Part shown: positions 38,683 through 48,573 of the stretch, one piece after another | Numbering within the stretch: position 1 is the first letter of the stretch | Layout of the letters: every line of letters starts with the position of its first letter | Assembly: GCF_000974365.1 (NCBI RefSeq) | Contig: NZ_BAZW01000020.1 | Coordinates: 1 to 64,000, forward strand | Source: Geofilum rubicundum JCM 15548 | GTDB lineage: Bacteria; Bacteroidota; Bacteroidia; Bacteroidales; Marinilabiliaceae | DNA length: 64,000 nt | Direction: 5' to 3' | Notes under the pieces: model-generated | Seen by the model: the letters and a program-made list of their open reading frames with translations, nothing else | Told to the model about the DNA's origin: nothing | The model's database searches: none | Position numbers and translations under genes: made by a program

Positions 38683-39383
38683 TCTGCGCCTCCTTCCTCT
38701 TGTTTGGTTGCTGAACTGGCGGCATCCGCCTTTTCGGTAAATGTTTTGTAGGCCACTTCAACCGCGTGTAAAAATGCCCGTGAGGTGATGGTTGCCGCAG
38801 TGATGGCATCCACTTCACCACCATCCTGTCTGACTGTTAGCCGGCTGGTTCCCGGATTTTTCCCGATGATGCTTTTGGTGTCTTCGCCACCCTCGGCTTT
38901 GGCTTTAATTCCATAAAACGCATCGAAAAAAGCACTGCGGCTTTTTTCTTCTGCTCCGGCTTCAGCAGGCTTAAACCAATCGTCCATTTGTGTTCCCAGA
39001 CCCGGTGTTTCTTTGTGCTCTAAAATCTGGTAGTTGACGATGTCACCATTGGGTTTCATGCCAACCATTATTCTTATTTCTCCGCTGAATCCTTTGTTGG
39101 TCACACTCTCAATGGCAGCACCAATAAATTCACCCTCTTTTTTTGCCGGGAATACTTTAAGGACGAAGCCTTCGTCTGATTGAATTTCATACATTTCAGC
39201 TGCCGGATCGTTGTCAAACCCGGGCATTACCAACTCAATAGCTTCTTGCTGCTTGGCCGTAGCTGCCGCTTCAATGGGAGCCTTGGTCAACTGGTAGATA
39301 AATCCCAAAGAACTGCCTGCTATCGCTGTTACAATAAGCAATGTCAGTACCATATTTGGGAGTGTAGATGCGCTTTTACCCAT
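38679..39383 (-). CDS. rnfG: RNF complex subunit RnfG
   Basis: 234 residues. One N-terminal membrane helix (MVLTLLIVTAIAGSSLGFIYQL) anchors a periplasmic FMN-binding domain. The flavinylation site is DAITAATITSRAFLHAVEVA: the second threonine of TAATIT is the predicted covalent FMN attachment, matching the S/T-G-A-T type motif with Ala in place of Gly. GFSGEIRIMVG and LEHKETPGLGTQMDD are conserved blocks. An acidic, alanine-rich tail (DAASSATKQEEGGAE) ends the protein and encodes the Shine-Dalgarno for rnfE. It takes electrons from RnfD in the route between the ferredoxin and NAD modules. Confidence 0.95.
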   Translation of the reverse strand: MGKSASTLPNMVLTLLIVTAIAGSSLGFIYQLTKAPIEAAATAKQQEAIELVMPGFDNDPAAEMYEIQSDEGFVLKVFPAKKEGEFIGAAIESVTNKGFSGEIRIMVGMKPNGDIVNYQILEHKETPGLGTQMDDWFKPAEAGAEEKSRSAFFDAFYGIKAKAEGGEDTKSIIGKNPGTSRLTVRQDGGEVDAITAATITSRAFLHAVEVAYKTFTEKADAASSATKQEEGGAE

Positions 39384-39403
39384 TTTATTGATGTTTTTAT
39401 GTT

Positions 39404-40407
39404 TTATGCTTTTTGAGTGGCTACTTTTTCGCCAAAGCGTTTGGGTTTCATGTATTTGTCGATGAGCGGCGTAAAGGCGTTCATGATCAGTATGGCAAAT
39501 GCGATGCCTTCCGGATAGGCACCGTAAATACGGATGGATACGGTAATGACACCAATGCCAACGCCATATAGCAACATGCCGTTGACAGACATAGGCGAAC
39601 TGGAATAATCAGTGGCCATGAAGAAGGCCCCTAACAGTAATCCTCCGTATAGTACATGAAACATTGGGGTGGCATTTGTTGTGGGGTCAATTAAATACAA
39701 TATGCCGGTAAAAATGGCCACAGATCCGACAACTGCTACAGGAATGTGCCAGGTGATAATTTTTTTGACCAGCATATAAACCAAGCCAATGAAAAAGGCG
39801 AAACCTGTTATTTCTCCTACCGATGCTTCCATAAATCCCCGAAAGAGATCCAGATAGGAAGGTATTTCTGTTATCAATTCTGAAAAGGGTTTACCTGAGC
39901 CCAGTCCCTCTTTAATAATCGAGAGCGGCGTGGCACCTGTGGTGGCATCCAGATAACTGGTGCGGGAAACGACTGGAACCGGCCAGCTGGTCATTTGCAC
40001 CGGAAAGGAAATCAATAAAAAGACCCTTCCACCAATGCCGGATTGAAGGGGTTTTGCCCCAGGCCGCCAAAGGACATTTTTCCTATGCCAATGGCTACAG
40101 CAGCGCCAATTATAATGAGTCCGATGGGAATGTTGGTGGGCAGGTTGAAGGCCAATAACAAACCTGTAACGGCCGCTGAGCCGTCCATGATGGTGCTGGG
40201 CTGTTTTAACAGATATTTTTGAATCAAATGCTCAAACAGCACGCAGGCCAGAATGGATGTCACTGTGACTATTAAAGCCCCTATCCCGAAAAACCACAGC
40301 GAGGCTGCCAACGCCGGCAGCAAGGCGATGATGACCCCGTACATGTTTTTTTTCACTGAGTCTCCACTGTGAACATGGGGGGATGGTGATACAATTAATC
40401 TCTCCAT
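39404..40407 (-). CDS. rnfD: RNF complex subunit RnfD (one frameshift)
   Basis: About 334 residues after one G is restored near 40029 (NPALV-GRVFLLISFP). The start MERLIVSPSPHVHSGDSVKKNM at 40407 is preferred over an in-frame TTG 15 bases upstream because homologues begin here. Eight to ten membrane helices; conserved KMSFGGLGQNPFNPALV; covalent FMN site in LDATTGATPLSIIKEG (Thr of TGAT); YGGLLLGAFFMATDYSSSPM near the end. RnfD is the membrane subunit of the NqrB family that carries ion-coupled electron transfer. The gap to rnfC is 40 bases. Confidence 0.94.
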
Positions 40408-40447
40408 AATATTTTTTATCAAATATCAGATCTTGTGCTTACTCTAT

Positions 40448-41779
40448 TTATTTTATTCGGCTTCGCATGATTTGTCCCACCTTGCCTTTTCCCAAGCGGA
40501 TGTAATCCAGCAGAGGACGTGAGGACGGGCAGGTGAAACTGCATGAACCGCATTCGATGCAATCCATTATTTTTTCTTCCTCGGCGCGATCCCAGATGGC
40601 TTTTTCGGCCAGGGTCATCAGCAGGTAAGGCGACAGTCCCATGGGGCAAACCGACACGCACTTGGAGCAGCGTATGCAATTTTCGACCGGTTTTCGGCCG
40701 GCTATCTCTTGCGGCATGATGAGGATGCCTGAGGAGCCTTTGGTAATAGGAATGTCTGTGGAAGTCAGGGCTTTTCCCATCATGGGGCCACCACCGATGA
40801 TTTTGCCGGTATCTTCCGGTAAGCCGCCGGCTGCTTCAATTAAGTCGGCAACAGGGGTACCTATTCTTGCCAGATAGTTGCCTGGTTTTTTAACCGACAG
40901 TCCGGTAACCGTCACTATGCGCTCAATCAGGGGCTTATTCTTTTGCACGGCTTCGTATACCGCATAAGCTGTACCTACATTTTGCACCACCGCACCTACC
41001 TCAATGGGAAGTTTTCCGGAGGGGATCTGGCGACCGATACACGCGTCGATGAGTTGCTTTTCACCGCCCTGTGGGTATTGCACTTTTAATGGTTGTACGC
41101 TTATGCCCGGGGTGGCTTCGCAGAGTTGAGACAGATGCTTGATGGCATCTGGCTTATTGTTTTCAATGCCAATGATGGCTTTATCTACCTTGAGGGCGCG
41201 CATTAGGAGTTGAACCCCAATGAGCATCTCTTCACCTTTTTCCAACATCAGACGATGATCGCTGGTCAGGTAAGGTTCACACTCGACGCCATTGATGATT
41301 AAAATGTCGCAGGTTTTTCCAGGAGGGGGGGACAGCTTGACATGCGCCGGGAAAGTGGCTCCTCCTAAACCAACAATGCCGGCTGCTCCAATGCGTTGAA
41401 GAATTTCTTGAGCAGTGGCACTTATCTCTTTTTTGATGTCGGGAGAGCGGTCGATGCCTTCTTCCCATTCATCGCCCTCGGTTTTTATGATGATGGCCGT
41501 GCGCCTGTAGCCTGAAGCATCTATTACATTATCGACCTTATCTACTTTGCCGGATACTGGCGAGTGAATGTTGGCCGATACAAAACCGGATGATTGGGCG
41601 ATGATCTGTCCCACCTTCACTTCATCGCCTTTTTTGACGATAGGGCTGGCAGGGGCGCCGATATGTTGTGCAATAGGTATGGTGACCACCGGAGGTGCCG
41701 GCAATATTTCAACGGGACGGTCGGCAGAGCGTTTATTCTCTGCCGGATGTATGCCCCCAAGTGAAAAAGTTTTTAACAC
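40448..41779 (-). CDS. rnfC: RNF complex subunit RnfC
   Basis: 443 residues. RnfC is the cytosolic NADH/FMN-binding subunit. Visible are a biotinyl-lipoyl-like N-terminal fold (KKGDEVKVGQIIAQSSGFVSANIHSPVSGKVDKV), the flavin/NADH region (GLGGATFPAHVKLSPP, INGVECEPYLTSDHRLMLE), a SLBB domain, and two [4Fe-4S] motifs, CIRCSKCVSVCPMG and CIECGSCSFTCPSSRP. Start: AGGAGG sits seven bases before the GTG at 41779 (VLKTFSLGGIHPAENK), which decides this start over a TTG at 41806. Length is normal. The C-terminal extension seen in proteobacterial RnfC is absent, as in other Bacteroidota. Confidence 0.95.
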   Translation of the reverse strand: MLKTFSLGGIHPAENKRSADRPVEILPAPPVVTIPIAQHIGAPASPIVKKGDEVKVGQIIAQSSGFVSANIHSPVSGKVDKVDNVIDASGYRRTAIIIKTEGDEWEEGIDRSPDIKKEISATAQEILQRIGAAGIVGLGGATFPAHVKLSPPPGKTCDILIINGVECEPYLTSDHRLMLEKGEEMLIGVQLLMRALKVDKAIIGIENNKPDAIKHLSQLCEATPGISVQPLKVQYPQGGEKQLIDACIGRQIPSGKLPIEVGAVVQNVGTAYAVYEAVQKNKPLIERIVTVTGLSVKKPGNYLARIGTPVADLIEAAGGLPEDTGKIIGGGPMMGKALTSTDIPITKGSSGILIMPQEIAGRKPVENCIRCSKCVSVCPMGLSPYLLMTLAEKAIWDRAEEEKIMDCIECGSCSFTCPSSRPLLDYIRLGKGKVGQIMRSRIK

Positions 41780-41843
41780 GTTTTGTCCTCCTATATTTTG
41801 TTGCAATTAGTTGGCTTGTTTATGTCTGATGAGCTGAGTCTCT

Positions 41844-42710
41844 CTATTCAGCCGGCGCCTGTTCGGGCGTTTCTTTCTCCACCTTTGGTTTTCTGGGTGG
41901 AAAATTGAGTTCGTGAATGGAGTTGGTGGGACACACTTCAACACATTTACGGCACAACTTACATTTTTCGTAATCGATGTAAGCCAGGTTGTTATCCATG
42001 GTGATGGCGTCGTAGGGACAAACTTTCTGGCACTTGCTGCAACCGATACAGGCAACGGCGCAAGCTTTTTTAGCCACAGCGCCCTTGTCGTGGTTGACGC
42101 AGCTGACAAATATCCTTCGGCTCTTGGGTCCCTTGTTGCGCAGTTCAATGATGTCTTTGGGACAAGCCTCAACGCAAGCGCCACAGGCTACACAGCTGTC
42201 CTCAATGATGACTGGCAGGCCGGTTGCCTCGTCCATGTACATGGCGTCAAATTGGCAGGATTGCACACAGTCGCCACAACCATAACAGCCATAGGAACAC
42301 CCCGTTTCTCCACCGTATAAGGCGGCAGCCACGGCGCAGGAAGTGGCTCCCTGATAGTCGGTTAATTTGGGTCGGTGCTCACAAGAGCCGTTACACCTGA
42401 GTACGGCTACCTGTGGTTTGGCTGAACCTGCTTCCTTTCCCAGAATGGCGGCTACATCCGACATGGTGTCGGCTCCGCCCACGGGGCAGTTCATGGAAGA
42501 TATGTCGTCGGCTTTAACCAAAGCTTCCGCAAAAGCCCTGCAACCCGGAAAACCACAGCCACCGCAATTGGTAGCGGGAAGGGCCTCTTCAACCTGATCA
42601 ATCCTTGGGTCTTCAAATACCTGAAATTTCTTCGATGCCAGGTAAAGTATCACCGCAGCAATTGCCCCTAATCCGGCAAGCGTAACTATTGTAATCAGAA
42701 CTACGCTCAT
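41844..42710 (-). CDS. rnfB: RNF complex subunit RnfB
   Basis: 288 residues. An N-terminal helix (VVLITIVTLAGLGAIAAVILYLASKKF) anchors the protein. The CGGCGFPGCRAFAEALVK...NCPVGG block binds the proximal [4Fe-4S] cluster, followed by several ferredoxin-type motifs: CSYGCYGCGDCVQSC, CVACGACVEACPKD, CIGCSKCQKVCPYD and CKLCRKCVEVCPTN. This is longer than the gamma-proteobacterial form (about 190 residues), and matches the multi-cluster RnfB of clostridia and Bacteroidota. It is the entry point for electrons from reduced ferredoxin. It starts five bases after rseC. A short Glu/Lys/Pro-rich tail (PPRKPKVEKETPEQAPAE) follows the last cluster. Confidence 0.96.
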   Translation of the reverse strand: MSVVLITIVTLAGLGAIAAVILYLASKKFQVFEDPRIDQVEEALPATNCGGCGFPGCRAFAEALVKADDISSMNCPVGGADTMSDVAAILGKEAGSAKPQVAVLRCNGSCEHRPKLTDYQGATSCAVAAALYGGETGCSYGCYGCGDCVQSCQFDAMYMDEATGLPVIIEDSCVACGACVEACPKDIIELRNKGPKSRRIFVSCVNHDKGAVAKKACAVACIGCSKCQKVCPYDAITMDNNLAYIDYEKCKLCRKCVEVCPTNSIHELNFPPRKPKVEKETPEQAPAE

Positions 42711-42715
42711 AATGG

Positions 42716-43128
42716 TTATTCGTTTATTGATTTAATGGTAAATTGGAATCTTCTTTTCATGGCCTTGTCGGCACTCCTTATAATAAGATAGTAGGGAAGC
42801 AGTATCAGTAAGGACATTAAACCGGCCAGGCTTTCATTGTTGGTCAGTTCAAAGGTGACAAACAGAGCAGCCATAATGAGGACTACCGGCAATATATATG
42901 CCCACCATGCGGCCTGTAAGCTTGAGCACTGGAGCCAACAACCATCACCTGGTCGCCCGGTTGAAAGTTACCCGAAGGTGCCACATTCACTTCCTTCTCT
43001 TCCATGTCTGAAACGGAACAGGCTCCCTTGGCGTGACAAGAGGCACAAGCGGAGAGACTGATGATCTTCACTTTTATGCCTTTGTCTGTCACTTCATCGA
43101 CAATCCCCTGATGTTCTATTTTTTGCAT
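42716..43128 (-). CDS. rseC: RseC/MucC-family membrane protein, first gene of the rnf operon (one frameshift)
   Basis: About 137 residues after one base is restored near 42914 (SSAQAY-QAAWWAYILPVV). N-terminal cytosolic domain with three or four cysteines (LSACASCHAKGACSVSD, the CxxC...C pattern of RseC), a VNVAPSGNFQPGDQVMV beta segment, then two membrane helices (AYILPVVLIMAALFVTFEL and LAGLMSLLILLPYYLII) and a basic tail. In Bacteroidota this protein regularly precedes rnfB. In Enterobacteria it relates to the SoxR-reducing system; its role with RNF is unproven, perhaps cluster assembly or redox sensing. A TACTTTTG -7-like box lies on the minus strand at 43195-43202. Confidence 0.88.
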
Positions 43129-43352
43129 CTGTCTTTATGTTTTCTAAGGCTTTTGCGACCTTTCAATCTGATTAAATGATAGAGCAGGGTGAAGCAAAAG
43201 TATGTAATCTGTACGTAATCCTGAATGTAAAGATATCAGTTATAGGTAGTTTCTATTTAGAATAAATAAAAATAACAAGATGTTAAATTGTGTTTCTTGC
43301 TGACAACAAGCAGATTGTATTGCAATCTTGACATTGCAAAATAGGTTTAATA

Positions 43353-43499
43353 ATGTCAGTTAAAGTGACCGTTTTATTTAACGGGGAAAGGGTCAGGTCT
43401 ATTTTAGATGATGGAATTCAATTCTTCAGAATTTCCGACATTATGATTATATTGCAAGATGAATTACTGGTGGCTGGCCCGTGGGGCCTTTTTTACTGA
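43353..43499 (+). CDS. Possible 48-residue small protein
   Basis: An ATG-started frame of 49 codons in the 405-base gap between rseC and the nucleoside kinase gene. The sequence (VTVLFNGERVRSILDDGIQFFRISDIMIILQDEL) vaguely resembles the start of Bro-N/antirepressor domains, which open with a short strand, a charged turn and a Phe-rich strand followed by a helix, but no C-terminal domain follows. It may be chance. The rest of this gap (43129-43352, 43500-43533) holds only the candidate rnf promoter. Confidence 0.3.
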   Translation: MSVKVTVLFNGERVRSILDDGIQFFRISDIMIILQDELLVAGPWGLFY

Positions 43500-43533
43500 A
43501 CCCTTTTGAAAGAAACTATACAAGATAACCGAT

Positions 43534-45200
43534 ATGCCTAAACTGATTAAAATTAAATGTTTAAACACCAATAAAGTGATTGAGGCCCCCCGGGGCATAA
43601 ATTTGATGGAAGTCGCCGAACGTTGTGAGGTTCAATTGCCCAACCCCATTTTGGGAGCCATGGTCAATAATCGGGTTCGTGAAAGCTCCTATGAATTTTT
43701 CCATCCCAAAACCGTCCGCTTTTTTGATATTACCCAGGTCGATGGCATGCGAATGTATATTCGCAGTCTGTCATTTGTTCTGTATGCCGCTGTAGAGGCT
43801 TTGTTTCCGGGGGCAAAATTGAGAATTGAACATTCGGTGAGCAAGGGGTTTTATTGTGAGTTGGATAATCTGAGGGGGGAACTGACCGTACAGGACACCA
43901 TTAACCTGGCAGAGAAAATGCGAGAGCTGGTGGCACAGGATCTGCCCTTTATTCAGGAAAAGGAGGAAACGGAAGCTGTTATCAGGATGTTTGAAGAAAG
44001 AGGGCTCACTGATAAGTCGGATTTGATCCGGCACCGGGGGCAATATTATACCACTTATTATCGCATGGGTAATGATGTGGGTATGTTTTATGGTTTTTTG
44101 GTGCCATCCACCGGCTACCTGCAAGTATTTGATGTCAATAAATACTACAATGGTATGTTGCTTCGGGTTCCACGGTATAGTGATCCTTCCATGGTGGAAG
44201 ATTTGGTCATTCAAAATCAGCTTTTTGAGATTTTTAGGGAGTTTAGCCAGTGGAGCAAGATTTTGAATGTGACCAAGATCAGTGATTTGAACAAGTCGGC
44301 CGGTAATGGAAAGGCCGACACCCTGATCAAGGTAACCGAAGCGCTGCATGAAAAGAAGATCGCCAATATTGCGGACCGGATTGCTGCCCGAAAAGATAAG
44401 ATAAAAGTGGTGCTGATTAGCGGACCTTCGTCCAGCGGAAAAACCACCTTTGGGAAACGATTGGCCATTCAGTTGCTGGTAGCCGGCATGAAGCCACTGA
44501 ATTTGTCGCTCGACAATTACTTTATCGATCGGGAGCACACGCCCAGGGATGAAAGTGGTGAGTATGATTTCGAGGCCCTGGAAGCCATTGACCTGAAATT
44601 ATTCAATCAGCATCTGGTCCAACTGCTGGAGGGACAGGAGGTGGCCATTCCCAAGTTTTCGTTTGAAACCGGGGAACGTTTTTACGACGGGGAAACCATG
44701 AAAATGGGACCACAGAACATTCTGATAATAGAAGGTATACATGGTCTGAACCCCGGATTAACGCCATCCGTGCCCGATGCCGCTAAGTATAAAGTATATG
44801 TGTCCGCCTTGACTTCGATAAATATCGATGACCACACCCGAATTGCCACCACTGATAACCGACTGATCAGGCGCATTATTCGGGATTACAAATACCGAAA
44901 GTACTCTGCGCAGGAAACCATCGGCCGCTGGGCCAGCGTTCGCAGGGGGGAGGAGAAGCATATTTTTCCCTATCAGGAGGAAGCAGACGTCATGTTTAAT
45001 ACCGCGCTGTTGTATGAATTTTCCGTTCTAAAACCTTTGCCGAGCCCATTTTGCTGGAAGTCCAGCCCAATCAGCCTGAATTTGCCGAAGCCAACCGCTT
45101 GTTGAAGTTTTTCAACTATTTTAAACCCATGCTGCCACGCGAAATTCCACCGACTTCTATTCTGCGGGAGTTTTTAGGGGGCAGCAGTTTTAATTATTGA
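43534..45200 (+). CDS. Nucleoside (uridine) kinase with N-terminal TGS-like region (one frameshift)
   Basis: About 555 residues after one A is restored near 45030 (FSVLK-TFAEPILLEVQPNQPEF), extending the protein to the TGA at 45198-45200. The N-terminal segment (MPKLIKIKCLNTNKVIEAPRGINLMEVAERCEVQLPNPILGAMVNNRV) is TGS-like, the middle resembles the threonyl-tRNA synthetase second additional domain (ALFPGAKLRIEHSVSKGFYCEL), and the C-terminal 290 residues are a uridine-kinase P-loop domain (ISGPSSSGKTTFGKRLA near residue 292; DNYFIDREHTP; IIEGIHGLNP). This fusion is widespread in Bacteroidota and Firmicutes. It probably phosphorylates uridine or cytidine with ATP; the roles of the extra domains are unknown. 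Confidence 0.88.
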
Positions 45201-45458
45201 GGAACAAGTTACACTGAGGTTCACGGAGAATTTATGGAGAAGCACAGAGGAAATGTTTTTTGTATAAGCGCTTATGCCGTTCAAGTTAATAAATCGATTG
45301 TAAATGTCATTTTGAGAAGAATGAGGGTTTGTTAATGTAATTAGTAGAAAAAGAAAAAGCGACAAAAAATACATTTTTACTTGACAGTATTGATTTTTTA
45401 TGATAATTTGGTGACTCATTATGAATCCTTAATTATAAACCCAAAAATCATTAACCTT

Positions 45459-45773
45459 ATGTTTAAATTGATTTTGTCAGGCGTGTTAGGAAATGACGCC
45501 GAAGTAAAAGATGTAGGAAACAGTAAAGTAATTAATTTCAATGTCGCCATCTCTATGGATTACAAAGACAAAGAGGGCAACAAAGTGGAAAAGACCGAAT
45601 GGGTGAGAGCCAATATGTGGCGGGACCAGAATTCAAAAGTCGCTGATTATCTAAAAAAAGGAAAGCGGGTTTTGATTGAAGGGGTACCTGAAGCGGAAGG
45701 CTATAAGAGCAAACATGGGGAGATTCGCTCCTCATTGAGTGTCAAAGTGAGAGAGTTAGAGTTTGTCAATTAG
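45459..45773 (+). CDS. ssb: Single-stranded DNA-binding protein
   Basis: 104 residues forming one OB fold (LILSGVLGNDAEVKDVGNSKVINFNVAISMDYK ... TEWVRANMWRDQNSKVADYLKKGKRVLIEGVPEAEGYKSKHGEIRSSLSVKVRELEF). It is the short SSB type without the acidic C-terminal tail that recruits repair proteins, so it may be an accessory SSB; a second full-length ssb elsewhere is expected. The start at MFKLILSG is chosen because the upstream in-frame extension is not SSB-like. A strong terminator follows. Confidence 0.9.
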   Translation: MFKLILSGVLGNDAEVKDVGNSKVINFNVAISMDYKDKEGNKVEKTEWVRANMWRDQNSKVADYLKKGKRVLIEGVPEAEGYKSKHGEIRSSLSVKVRELEFVN

Positions 45774-45790
45774 TTTATTTTCGTTTTCTT

Positions 45791-45824
45791 AAAAAAATGC
45801 CCCGTCTTGCGGGGCATTTTTTTT
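45791..45824 (+). terminator. Rho-independent terminator after ssb
   Basis: AAAATGCCCCG...CGGGGCATTTT, a short loop (TCTT), and a run of eight T residues. It lies 18 bases after the ssb stop codon. Confidence 0.9.
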
Positions 45825-45901
45825 GTGCCAATCTGTTATTTGAAGCAATCGTTTGTCTATTTTTGGTCTCAGGGGCTTTTAATAGGTTTTAACTGGAAGC
45901 A

Positions 45902-47814
45902 TTGGATACAATTTACCACGAAATATTACGGAAGTACTGGGGGTACGAAGATTTTCGTCCCATGCAACTCGACATTATTCAATCGGTTGGGGAGGGGCGG
46001 GATACGCTTGGCCTGCTGCCAACCGGTGGCGGAAAGTCGCTGACTTTTCAGGTTCCGGCTTTGGCCCAGTCTGGTATTTGTCTGGTGGTGACACCGCTCA
46101 TTGCTTTGATGAAAGATCAGGTGGAGCATCTCAACCGCAAGGGAATCAAGGCATACGCCATTCATAGTGGCTTAAATTATGGAGAGATAGAACGGGCTTA
46201 TGATAATTGTATTTTTGGGGATTACAAATTCATGTACTTATCGCCCGAACGATTGTCGACCCGCTTATTCCTTGAAAAACTGGCCCATTTAAAAGTGAGC
46301 CTGCTGGCCATTGATGAGGCCCATTGTATTTCGCAGTGGGGGTATGATTTCAGACCCAGCTATCTGAAGATTGCCGATGTGCGGGAGCACCTGCCGGTGT
46401 GCCGGTGCTGGCATTAACCGCCACGGCTACACCTGAGGTGGTTGAAGATATCCAAACCCAGTTGAAGTTTCCCAAACGCAATGTTTTTCAAAAGAGTTTT
46501 GAGCGCAGCAACCTGGCTTATGTGGTGCGTCGTTCTGAGGATAAGGAAAAACAGCTGTTGAAGATTTTAGATGGGGTGCCAGGTTCGGCCGTTGTGTATG
46601 TACGTAATCGAAAAAAAACCAAAGAATATGCGGAGCTGATTCAGAATCATGGAATCAGTGCCGATTTTTTTCATGCAGGCCTGCCGCAGAAAGTGAAAGA
46701 TGCCCGACAAGCCAGGTGGATGCTGGGGGATTGCCGGGTGATTGTTTCTACCAACGCTTTTGGTATGGGTATCGACAAGGCGGATGTGCGGATGGTGGTT
46801 CACATGGACTCTCCCAATTCGCTGGAAGCCTATTTCCAGGAGGCCGGCCGGGCCGGTCGGGATGAGAAAAAAGCCTTTGCGGTTTTGCTCTGGTCGCCTC
46901 AGGACAAGGCTCAGCTGACCCGCAGTATCTCGACGACCTTTCCCGAGGTCGATGTCATTCGGCGGGTGTATGATGCATTGGGCAATTTTTTTCAGTTGGC
47001 AGTAGGCTTTGGAGAGCATCAGGTACTGGATTTTAACATCGGGCGATTTTGTGCCGCCTTTGGTTTTAATGTGCTTACACTGGTCAGCAGTCTTAAAATT
47101 CTTCAGCGGGCCGGGTATCTTTATTTTACTGAGATGGCAGACATTCCCTCTACGGTCAAGATGCTCATGAACGATTATGAATTGTATAAGTTTCAGGTGG
47201 CCAATGCCCGCTTAGATCCTTTTTTAAAAGTGCTGTTGCGCAGTTACACGGGTTTGTTTACCGATTATGCCAGCATTGATGAAGACTTGCTGGCCAAAAG
47301 GCTTAATGTCTCCCGAGATGAGGTTTACCAGGCGTTTCTGTTGCTGAGTCGCCTAAAAGTTTTACATTATAATCCGCAGCGCAGAACGCCTTTAATCACT
47401 TATCTTCAACACCGTTTTGAACCCCGTCACCTGAAATTTCCAGCCGAAGTCTACCAAGACCGTCTGGTGCAATACAAGGATCGGGTCGAATCTGTGATTG
47501 ATTATGCTACTTCGGTGCATATATGCCGTAGTCGCTTATTACTGCGTTATTTTGGTGAGACATCTTCGGCCAATTGCGGGCATTGCGACGTATGCCTGGA
47601 ACGGAAGAAATCCCAATTGTCGGACGAGGAATTTGAATCCATTGAAGTCGCCATTCAAAAAGAATTGCTTAAATCACCCCAATCGGCCGAAGATTTGGTA
47701 AGCAGCCTGACTTTTAATGCCGATAAAGTCTGGAAAGTGCTCCGCTGGCTCGAGGAGGCGGATGTGGTGACCGAAAATGAAGCGGGTTTGCTGGAATGGC
47801 TGGTAAAGACCTGA
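45902..47814 (+). CDS. recQ: ATP-dependent DNA helicase RecQ (one frameshift)
   Basis: About 637 residues after one base is restored near 46396 (EHLPG-VPVLALTATATP). Start is the TTG at 45902; an in-frame stop lies 12 bases upstream and no ATG fits. Motifs: FRPMQLDIIQSVGEGRDTLGLLPTGGGKS (motif 0 and Walker A), VVTPLIALMKDQ, AIDEAHCISQWGYDFRPSY (DEAH plus aromatic-rich loop), LTATATP, TNAFGMGIDKADVRMVVH and QEAGRAGRD. The RQC zinc site is in CRSRLLLRYFGE...CGHCDVC, and a winged helix follows. No HRDC domain is evident; this is the shorter RecQ form common as a second paralogue in Bacteroidota. It unwinds DNA 3' to 5' in recombination repair. Confidence 0.92.
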
Positions 47815-47878
47815 TTGGCTGTCGAAACTCTCTGAGATTGAGCCCGTGATACTTGCATGGATTTTACGTGGTTTTTGT

Positions 47879-47886
47879 TACCTTTG
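47879..47886 (+). promoter_or_regulatory. -7 box before the DUF5063 gene
   Basis: TACCTTTG, an exact TAnnTTTG match, about 20 bases before the ATG at 47907. The nearest TTG upstream is at 23 bases, slightly long. It would drive DUF5063, the exonuclease and the methyltransferase. Confidence 0.4.
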
Positions 47887-47906
47887 CCTTCCTATTAGTT
47901 GTGATT

Positions 47907-48542
47907 ATGGAAGAAAGCTTTGAACACCCTGTATATGCGCCCAACGTCATTGAGTTTGTAACGGTTGGTAATGAATTTTGTAAATGGTTGGAAGATGTGG
48001 AGGCCCAATCGCGGGCCGATTTTATATCCACAGCCCTTAAAATATTGCCCTTATTGTATTTGAAAGCCACCATGCTGCCCAAAACGGATACCATGCTTGA
48101 AGATTTTCTGGAAAAGCATGTCATGGAGGAAGATTATGAGTTTATTCGCTTTCAGGTCCAAAGCAAGACCGGGCGGTTTGATGACTATCTGGAGGTGTTT
48201 ACGGCCGATATGCAGCGCAGTGATTTACCTTTAACATCAACTGTATCTGAGAATATGGCCGATATCTACCAGGATGTCAAGGATTTTTTGATGGGCTATC
48301 GAACGGCCGTTACAGAAATCATGAATGATGCTTTAGTTGAGTTGGTTACGCAATTTGAATCCTATTGGGGTCAGCGTTTGGTCAATGTGTTGAGAGCGCT
48401 GCACATGGTTTACTATGGAGGTGAAAGTCTGGAAGATGAGGAGGAAGAAGCTTTGCCGGAAGACGATTTGGAAGAAAAAAACACCGATCATTGGATCATT
48501 TCGCGTCGGCAGCGTGACTTTCAGGATGGCACGCCCGATTAA
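47907..48542 (+). CDS. DUF5063 domain protein
   Basis: 211 residues, soluble, mostly helical and acidic; C-terminal stretch EDEEEEALPEDDLEEKN is strongly acidic and followed by a basic end (WIISRRQRDFQDG). I recognise it as the DUF5063 family, which in many Bacteroidota sits exactly here, next to a 3'-5' exonuclease and an RlmI-like methyltransferase. No catalytic motif is visible and the function is unknown. The start MEESFEHPVYAPNVIEF is preferred to an ATG 54 bases upstream, which would add a hydrophobic segment overlapping the promoter. Confidence 0.8.
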   Translation: MEESFEHPVYAPNVIEFVTVGNEFCKWLEDVEAQSRADFISTALKILPLLYLKATMLPKTDTMLEDFLEKHVMEEDYEFIRFQVQSKTGRFDDYLEVFTADMQRSDLPLTSTVSENMADIYQDVKDFLMGYRTAVTEIMNDALVELVTQFESYWGQRLVNVLRALHMVYYGGESLEDEEEEALPEDDLEEKNTDHWIISRRQRDFQDGTPD

Positions 48543-48573
48543 AGTAAAGCATTGAACGAACAATTATTTTTAG

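Noticed and set aside
43129-43533. Riboswitch or small RNA in the gap before the nucleoside kinase gene
   Set aside because: No stable conserved-looking fold was found by eye; only a -7-like box and a short frame.
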